NCBI GenBank assembly: GCA_018398585.1
Contig: JAGTTD010000011.1
Coordinates: 6,261,001-6,325,000 of the forward strand
Reading direction: 5' to 3'
DNA length: 64,000 nt
From: Simmondsia chinensis
Taxonomy: Eukaryota > Streptophyta > Magnoliopsida > Caryophyllales > Simmondsiaceae
Shown: positions 57,122-64,000 of the stretch, piece after piece
Layout: the number at the start of each line of letters is the position of its first letter
How positions within the stretch are numbered: the first letter of the stretch is position 1
The notes under the pieces: generated by a model
Database searches by the model: none
The model's input: the letters and a program-made list of their open reading frames with translations, nothing else
Told to the model about the DNA's origin: nothing
Made by a program: the position numbers and the translations under genes

Positions 57122-59235
57122 TTACTCCCTAGCCTTTACGTGCATCCAGTCCTTTAAGCACACGGACATTTTCAAGCTGGAGGATGATAGCTTCGCCTCT
57201 TCGTTCTAAGCAACCTGCCACCAAGACTAAACGCACACTCTGATGGTACTGAAGACACCTGACACATTAGTATATCACGTGCCATGGTGGAAAGTACGGG
57301 ATACTGGGTTTGATTTGTACATCACCATTTTAAAATATCAAATTGCGGATTCGCCAATGTTGCGAAGAACTGGATCATCGGCGTCCGTAAATAGTAATCT
57401 AACTTGTCACATGACGTGGGAGTTTCTGCGGGCGTGAATTGGTCCAACAGCGTCCACGCATATGACGACTGTGAACTACTTCCGCCAGATGTGGAAGATC
57501 CTACTGTAGTAGAAGTAGCTTGTGGATTATCAGATAATAATCTCCGGGAATAATGAGAAAATAAAGTGTGTAGGTCCGTATCGATTTGCTCAATGAAAAC
57601 TGAGGTATTAAAAGTCGGGTCTAATTTTCCGTAAAAATATTTGGCAAACAGGTTTAAACCCCTTCGTTTACAACGGGGATCGAAAATAGTCGCAAAACAA
57701 TATAAAAGGGGTAGTTCAAGAAAATATTTACAAAATTTTGTTTTCATTGCGGCAATCGATGCGGCCAACAAGGGGTTTGATTTATTACCCGACATCCAAT
57801 TTACAATATCAATTAATTTTGATATTACTTGTGGTATAGTCGGATAATAGCAACCCGAAAAAAAGTTGGTAGCCTCCTTAAACATGGTAAAAAATTTACA
57901 AATTTCATTAATTGTGTCCCAATGTACATCGTTCAGATTATAATCACTTAAATCTGAATGAGTATCTCGTACAAATTCCACTAGGACATCCTTATATGGT
58001 AAAATTCGATCTAACATAACTACCGTTGACGACCACCTAGTTGGTGAGTCTAATTTAAATTGTTTATACTCTAAGCCATACGTCCTACATAGAGATCTAA
58101 ATCTTTTCTTTCTGGTTTCGAATGATTTTATAGCTATTGTTACATCTCTTAAGGTGGAAAGAGAATCGTTTGTTAGACCTAGACCATCCATAACCATTAA
58201 ATATAGTATGTGGCAAATGCAACGTAGATGAAAACACCGCCCACCTAACACGGGTCTCATATGCTTAATTAATTGTTTAACAGATGTATTGTTATTGGTA
58301 GCATTGCAGAACGTAATACTAAAAATACGTCGCTCTATGCCCCAACCGCGGACTGCCTCCATAATTATACCCGTGATTATGTCGGTAATATGGGGGTAAT
58401 CTAAATTTGCAAAATGGATTATTCTTTTTTGAAAGATGAAGGAGATATCGATCCAGTGTGCTATTACGCATAAGTAAGGCACACCAGGTTTTGACTTCCA
58501 AGTGTCGGACGTCAACGAGAACATGCTCGTGTTTGTCTTAAAAAGTTTAAAGACCTCAGTTTTCATCCTTTGGTAATCTTTAAAGGCGTCCCGCTTTAAG
58601 GTGTTTTGAGGAATTCGTACAATGGCGGCGTTCACCGCTGTTTGCATATACCTGATGAATTTCGGGTCTTCGCTGGTGCTAAAAGGCTTTTCAGCCGCAA
58701 TTACATACCTAGCCAGCTCCCGTCTATTAGTTTCATGGGAGAATTTAAAGTTAGCAAACGCACCGGTCGCTTGCTGTACTAGCCGTTGTTGGGCTCTTTC
58801 TGGGTCTTGTTCGGGGTGAGATCTAACTATATGTCTACTTAATGTGCCCGTCCCACTGCTGGGTGGATGACTAAAGGCCTTTGGTGGGTTACATAATTTA
58901 CAAAAAGCTTTATTAACTTTCCTATCTAAGTTAAAATGCTTCCAGACCCCATTAGTATTACACCTTGTACTACGAGTTCTTGAAGGCTGGGTTTCTGTGG
59001 TGGGTGTGGGTTCCTCTTCATTTTGTGAGTCAGGACAATCCTGCTTGTTGTGGGATTGTTGCTCAAAGTCTCAATCTATACTGTCAGTGTATGGAAGTGA
59101 TGGGCCTGGTTCTAGAAAAACTCGTTCATCAGTATTAAGTTCGACAATTCTACTCCTCTTAGGTATTATAAGCGGTCGCCGAGAAGAACTAGAACTCGAA
59201 CGACCGGTTCTAGACGTTGATGTATTGTGTGCCAT
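57122..59235 (-). pseudogene. hAT transposase (two nonsense codons, one frameshift)
   Basis: The protein starts at ATG 59235 (MAHNTSTSRTGRS). A BED-type zinc finger (FCKLCN, then LSRHIVRSH) lies at about 58830-58960. A long open core covers 57322-58647 (MFSLTSDTWKS, HLRCICHILYL, SPTRWSSTVVML). The C-terminal dimerisation region near 57180-57320 has STMARDIL, SVPSECAFSLGGRLL and, after a frame change, VCLKDWMHVKARE ending at 57122. Stops are at 59071-59073 (TGA after SID) and 57322-57324 (TGA after ILKW). At both, related proteins would be expected to have Trp (TGG). Family: RICESLEEPER/DAYSLEEPER-type hAT. It is almost intact, so the insertion is fairly young. Confidence 0.88.
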
Positions 59236-59929
59236 GATGATAATATTGCTGATTAGTATTTTAAAAATGCAACTATTAATGCAAAATTATAAAATTAGGT
59301 AGATAACTAGGAGAAAACAAATAAAATTTCGATACTAAAATTACCGAAGCAAGTGAAGCGAACAATGAAATTTGAACTTGAGCGAGATTCTACGAGCCGA
59401 ATGCTTTGTCAACAATGAAATTTAGAAATTTAGAGCACAATATTGCAAGTAGAAGAAGTACGTAGATGGATGTATTGAGAGAGAAGAGATAATAAGAATT
59501 TGTTTGTGAGGAAAATGAAATGAATGGGTTAGATATTTATAGATAAAAATGAAGTATTGTTTTTTTATTAATTTGGAGGGGGAGCAACGGCTCCCCCCAA
59601 AAGAGCCGTTGCCAACGGCTATCTGCTAGAGGGCCCGGACCGGGCCGGGCCTGGCCCCAATTTTTTTGGGGCCCGAGGCTAGGCCGCTACAGTGTTTAAG
59701 GTGTTTATTTTGGAAATAGCCGTGTTTAAGGTGACGATTGGCTATATTTTCACTTCAAGATGAGTGTTTGAGGTGTTTTTTTGAGAGGGTTTTCTAATTT
59801 TTGAGGAAAATTTTTGAAATCCCTTTAAAAAAAAAAAAAATTCATTTGAAAGACTTTTGGGAATTGGGTAGAAAGAGAGCATTTGCAGTTTTTTTTGAAA
59901 AGATCGCTATGGAAAATAGAAAAAACTAG

Positions 59930-60287
59930 AGTAGTTAAGAAAGAATAGTTTTCCAATTGAGAAATAGTTTTCATCATATGGTGCTTCGAGGCTCAGGACG
60001 TTTTCATCATTTTCTCGTGAGCGAAAATGGTCCTATTCACATTAAGTGATTGAACCATCGTAAGTGAATTCAATGGATAAGCTTTATCCATATAAAATCA
60101 TGACAATACCTTCTCCATACAAGATGATTGATGAATAAGGTTCTTGTTTGATAAATGCTTAATTTGGATATCGAGGCAAAATTTTGTTTTTCCAAGATCC
60201 TTGAATTCACCTTTTGAATATTCGACATTCTGTGAGATCTCTTTTAGAGTGGCAATAATACTCAAATCTTCAACATATACAGCAACT
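59930..60287 (-). pseudogene. Copia reverse transcriptase fragment (left of LINE)
   Basis: The minus strand reads AVYVEDLSIIATLKEI, the catalytic YVDD of copia RT with one change to YVED. KDLGKTKFCLDIQI, HQSSCMEKVLS and FYMDKAYPL follow. The frame continues on the far side of the LINE insertion (61559 onwards), so this is the downstream half of one RT. The one-residue change in the catalytic motif and later stops show it is dead. Confidence 0.85.
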
Positions 60288-61542
60288 GGGTACACTAGGG
60301 TTCTGCCTTGAGTCCCTTTCTGTTCATTCTAGTTATGGATGAGCTCACTAGACATATTCAAGAAGATGTGCCTTGCTGTATGCTTTTTGTAGATGACATA
60401 GTTTTGGTGGGGAATTCTCGAGCGGACATAAATGAGAAGCTGGAATTGTGGAGAAGCGCTTTGGAATCGAAGGGATTACGGATTAGCAGATTTAAGACCG
60501 AGTACATGGAATTCAAATTCGGCCATTCCACAACAACTAGTACAGAGGATGTCAAGATAGAATCGGAGACCATACTGAGTAAGGAGAGTTTCAGATACTT
60601 GGGTTCCACGATACAACAGAACGGAGGTTGACGAGGATGTCAACAACAAGATTGACGTAGGCTGGTAGAAGTGGAGGATGGCCTCCGGGGTGCTTTGCGA
60701 TAGAAAGTTCTCGCTAAAGCTAAAGGGAAAATACTACAGGACGGTAGTGAGACCGGCTATGTTGTATGGGGCAGAGTGTCGTCCAATGAAACAACTTCAA
60801 ACACAGAAGATGAAGGTGGCAGAGATGAGGATGCTGCGCTGGATGTGTGGCCACACAAGAAAGGATAGGATCAGGAACGACGTACTAAGAGGTAAATTGG
60901 GTATAGCCTCGATCGAGGATAAATTGAGGGAGCACCGCTTGAGTTGGTTTGGACATGTTAGCAGGAGACCGACCACAGCTCCAGTCAGGAGATGTGAACA
61001 GCTACATACTACGCTAGGCAGAAGAGGGAAGGGCAGGCCAAAGAGGAGTTGGCTGGAGACAATCCGACACTACCTAACCCACCTAAACCTAAGGGAGGAG
61101 ATGGCCTTAGATAGAGCTCAATGGAGGACTAGCATAGGGGTAGCAGATGTAGCAGTGAAGAGTAGTGCCGCGAATGGCTGGTAGTTTAGGATTTCTAGGT
61201 AGTCATAACCCTAGGTAGTGCACTTATCTTCTGTTTTGTTGCTTTTCGTTTATCCCTCTATTATTAGACATGTATTTTTTGCTCTACTATGTGCCTTTGT
61301 TGTCTTCTGTGGGATATATTTTATTGTGCTAGTTTTTCGCTGTGTCCTGTGCTGATGCTTTGTTGCTTCCATGGTTTCCAGGATACCATGTTATCTTGAC
61401 GACTCGATCTTCAGGATGAGGGTTCTCGGAAACAGCCTCTCTTTCACCCAGAAGGAGGAAGGCTACGTACATCCACCCCCCCCCAGACCCTGCTCAGTGC
61501 AGGAGCCACTGTGGCACTGGGACTGTTGTTGTTGTTGTTGTG
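60288..61542 (+). mobile_element. 5'-truncated RTE-type LINE
   Basis: A 1255-bp insertion is flanked by AACATATACAGCAACT (60272-60287) and AACATATACAACAACT (61543-61558), a 16-bp target duplication with one change. It starts inside RT (SALSPFLFILVMDELTRHI) and carries the catalytic FVDD motif (normally FADD) near 60393. After a frame change, an RTE C-terminal region follows at 60678-61184 (LYGAECRPMK, MRMLRWMCGHT, LSWFGHVSRR). The 3' UTR ends with GGTTCTCGGAAACAGCCTCT, CAGACCCTGC, GGCACTGGGAC and (TTG)n. Frameshift near 60631 and a stop near 60665 make it inactive. The simple-repeat tail rather than poly(A) is typical of RTE. Confidence 0.92.
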
Positions 61543-62769
61543 AACATATACAACAACTATGGTGAATGCACATCATGTATTTTTTTATAAACACGCATGG
61601 GCAAATGAGATTATTTTGATATCCTTCTTTCAATAAGTTTTCACTGATGCAATTGTTACCACATGCAACCAGATTGTTTCAAACCATACACGGATCTCCG
61701 AATTTTGAAAGAATATTAAGTCTCAGGATTTTGAAGTTAATGCTTCGGGCATTTTTAATCCTTCGGGGATTTTCATATATGTCATTATCCAATGATCCAT
61801 AAAAATACTGTCATGACATCCATGAGACGCATGTTGAGACCTTTTGAAACTACCCAGCTGATTAAGAATATGGATTTGATACTATCCATGATGGGTGAGT
61901 ATGTCTCATGATAATCAATGCCAGGTCTCTATGAGAAACCTTGTGCTACAAGTCGTGCTTTATATCTTACAACTTTAGTTTGTTCATTATACTTACGCGC
62001 AAATGTCCATTTATATCCAACGGGTTTAACATTTTAGGGGGTTTGGACCGGTCCAAACACTTCGCTTTCGACCAACGAGTTCAACTTATTTTGTATGGTG
62101 TCTTTCCATTTTGGCCAATCAGTTCTACATTGACATTCTTCGATTGTTTGGGGTTCAGATCCTTTTTCATCTAAAATTTCAATGGCAACTGCGTATGTAA
62201 ATATATGATCAAAATTAATTCGATTTCTATCTTATATGTCTCTTGATATTAGAGATATCTCATAATTTTCCGGTATCGGGACTACTTCAGGGGTTAATTG
62301 CTCACTAATATGGATTGTTGATTAGCAGTTCTTTATTCCTTTGACGTAGTCTCTTTAGGAGTAATAGTTTCTTTAGGAGTGATGACCTCTTCGAAATTAA
62401 AAACCTCTTCAGGAGCACTGATATTGTTTGGAGGGCACTTTTCCTTTTCCCTTTCTAGGGACTGAGTCTTTTGTACCAGTAGGTCTACCATGCTTGTGGA
62501 GTGGTTTAGATTCATTTCCTTTTGTACTAGTTGATTTTCCTGTAGGGATTACAATTCGGGAAGGTATATTCGCAGCTGGTACATGAGATTTTGTTACTTT
62601 GTGAGCATCGGTGAAAATATCAGGCAATTGATTTGCAACATTCAGCAAGTGAATAATTCTTTGCACTTGGCGTTCACATTACTAGTATAAGGATCAAGAT
62701 GAGATAGCTCTGGTACATTCCAACTATTCTCACGAGTTGTATAATTGGTTTTTGATCTTCTTAATGAAC

Positions 62770-62877
62770 GGAAACACGCAAGCATCGAATCCCATTAGAA
62801 CTTCGAAGTTAAGCGTGCTTGGGCGAGAGTAATACCAAGATAGGTGACCTATTGGGAAGTCCTCGTGTTGCACCCCT
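62770..62877 (+). pseudogene. 5S rRNA-derived segment
   Basis: From about 62783 the sequence follows plant 5S rRNA closely to its 3' end: CGAATCCCATTAGAAC, GAAGTTAAGCGTGCTTGGGC (A box, 62805-62824), GATAGGTGACC (C box, from 62840) and GGGAAGTCCTCGTGTTGCAC. About ten differences from the plant consensus I remember are nearly all transitions. The first dozen or so bases of 5S RNA are missing or altered. There is no terminal T-run, because the sequence passes straight into the retroposon tail, so it is not a functional rRNA gene. Confidence 0.9.
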
Positions 62878-62999
62878 CGGGTTTAGGGTTCTCAGAAACA
62901 ACCTCTCTTCAGGGTAGCACCATGAAGGGGGAAGGTTGACTACATCCACCCCCCCAGACCCTGCTTAGGCGGGAACTCTTGGGGCACTGGGAATGTTGC
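62770..62999 (+). mobile_element. 5S rRNA-headed, RTE-tailed retroposon (SINE)
   Basis: A 230-bp insertion in copia integrase is flanked by TAATGAAC at 62762-62769 and 63000-63007. The first part (to about 62877) is 5S rRNA-derived. The second (62878-62999) reads GGTTCTCAGAAACAACCTCT, AGGGTAGCACCATGAAGGGG, CTACATCCACC, CAGACCCTGC and GGCACTGGGAATGTTG, matching the 3' end of the RTE LINE at 61420-61542 and the body of the SINE at 1277-1431. The 5S head has the internal promoter regions, so it could be transcribed by RNA polymerase III. Tail sharing implies mobilisation by the LINE. A one-off template-switch chimera is the main alternative. Confidence 0.85.
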
Positions 63000-64000
63000 T
63001 AATGAACAAAAAAAAGACTCAAGGCACAATTTAAGAAACGGGCTCTAAAAAGATCACATATAGTTAAGGCCCCATCTTACTACATTGTGCAGGGGCAATA
63101 GGAACATAAACGACCCAACAAAAAAAATTCTAAGATCAGAAATATTTGGTTGTTGATCCAAAACCAGTTACAAAGGGGAGTACTTGTAATATGCACTTGG
63201 TCTGATACAAACTAAAGAAGCAGCATGTGCAATCGTAAGTCCCCAAGCAAATGCGGGCAACTTAGACTTCATAAGCATAAGTCTAGTGATTAATTGAAGA
63301 CACTTAATATAGGCTTCAACTAACCCTTTTTGAGTATGAGGGCATTATGATGTTCCACACTCACTCCAATTGACATGCAATAGTCATAAAATGATTAAGA
63401 AGTAAGTTCAAAAGCATTATCAATACGAATTGTCCGTATAAGATATTTAGGAAAATATGCTCGTAACTTTATTATTTGGGCAAGAAATCTGGCAAATGCA
63501 ACATTATGAGTGGAAAATAAGGATACATGAGACCATATAGTAGAAGCACAATGTGGACCATGAAATATCGAAATGGTCAACATGAAGGTTGAATTGGGCC
63601 ACATATATCACCTTGTATTCGAGTGTAATCTTTGAGTAATAAAATTTTGTTATTGTCAAGGGATACTTTTGAAAAAGATGGTATAACTATCAACTTTCGT
63701 TAAGCACATGCATTATAAGTGTAATCTTTGGGTAATAAAATTTTGTGATTTGACAATGGGTGACCATGTGTATTTTCTATAACGTTGCATCATTGTAGAT
63801 CCTAGATAGCCAAGTTGATCATGCCAAGGTACAAATGTCCTAGGGTCCGAGCACTTCTGGTGCATTAAATTTACTTCGATTGCCCATATATTTGTATTAT
63901 ATAATCCAGAAAAGAAAGTAGAAAATTTCTCTAATTAAAGCTTTTGGCCTAAAATAATAGACGTAATGTAGGGTATTCTATATCTCTCTCTTATTTGTTG

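Larger units (their letters stand above)
56597..59700 (-). mobile_element. hAT element with near-complete transposase
   Basis: GC-rich ends with GGGCCGGGCC motifs (56600-56700 and 59630-59690, inverted) enclose a hAT transposase. The left part GTGGCCACGGGCCGGGCC and right part GGCCCGGACCGGGCC fit the GGGCCGG-rich subterminal regions of plant hATs. A C27 run lies at 56701-56727. A clear 8-bp duplication could not be found, so the outer boundaries are approximate. Confidence 0.75.
61559..64000 (-). pseudogene. Copia polyprotein remnant (right of LINE)
   Basis: Read leftwards, integrase appears at 63200-63604 (LTSNAFDNYCMSIGVSVEHH) and its downstream part at 63030-63200. A hydrophilic linker follows at 62333-62666 (EKEKCPPNNISAPEEVFNF), then RT at 61560-62100 with SLDNDIYMKIPEG-type wording in broken frames. 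The order matches the RT fragment at 59930-60287, so both belong to one minus-strand copia element continuing past the window end. The 5S-headed retroposon at 62770-62999 interrupts it between linker and integrase. Confidence 0.8.

Noticed and set aside
62790..62877. Functional 5S rRNA gene
   Set aside because: The 5' end is missing or altered, about ten bases differ from the plant consensus, there is no terminator T-run or spacer, and the sequence is inside a retroposon with a target duplication.
62770..62999. Cassandra TRIM (plant element with 5S sequence in its LTRs)
   Set aside because: There are no paired LTRs, primer site or polypurine tract. The 5S part is followed by a LINE-type tail, and the duplication is 8 bp rather than 5.

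Overview
This is a plant nuclear window, most likely from a eudicot: AT-rich, intron- and repeat-dominated, with TATAAATA-type promoters inside LTRs and a telo-box-like AAACCCTA near a gene start. It holds one clearly intact host gene, a FAR1-RELATED SEQUENCE transcription factor of the FRS6/FRS8 type (54293-56521, +). There is also one apparent first exon of a plastid-targeted protein (9483-9764, -). Almost everything else is transposable elements in nested layers, most of them broken.

Layout. 1-3530: an LTR-like promoter piece with tandem repeats, then a decayed Ty1/copia body carrying a SINE insertion. 3624-5060: solo LTR with a 5-bp target duplication. 5066-9000: LTR pieces, a long-TIR Mutator-like element (6134-8098) containing another LTR, and a foldback MITE. 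About 10226-15998: a Mutator/FAR1-type element with a frameshifted transposase, flanked on both sides by arrays of paired palindromes and split by an Athila-type solo LTR. 17270-23593: a degenerate but complete copia element. 23735-31912: LTR fragments, an inverted LTR pair and a solo LTR. 35533-47396: an 11.9-kb Athila-like Ty3/gypsy element with both LTRs, inserted in old non-coding repeat. 48088-50951: a 2-kb foldback MULE and a neighbouring MITE. 51000-56521: the FRS locus, whose inferred 5' UTR intron carries a non-autonomous hAT. 56597-59700: a hAT element with a nearly full transposase. 59930-64000: a minus-strand copia body split by a 5'-truncated RTE LINE and a small 5S rRNA-headed retroposon.

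Two signals stand out. (1) In the FAR1-type MULE, palindromes of the form TGTGTCGACACA occur in pairs whose centres lie exactly 21 bp (two helical turns) apart while the spacer varies. I count 19 exact pairs, one of them in the U3 of an unrelated LTR at 31814. A second palindrome class (GTGTACAC) obeys the same 21-bp rule. (2) At 62770-62999 a retroposon with an 8-bp target duplication joins a 5S rRNA-derived head to a tail homologous to the 3' end of the RTE LINE 1.3 kb away. A headless relative with a perfect 19-bp duplication lies at 1277-1431. Together these suggest a 5S-promoted SINE family mobilised by an RTE LINE.

All calls come from reading the sequence and from remembered family motifs. 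No database search was run, so exact family names, copy numbers and element ages are inference.
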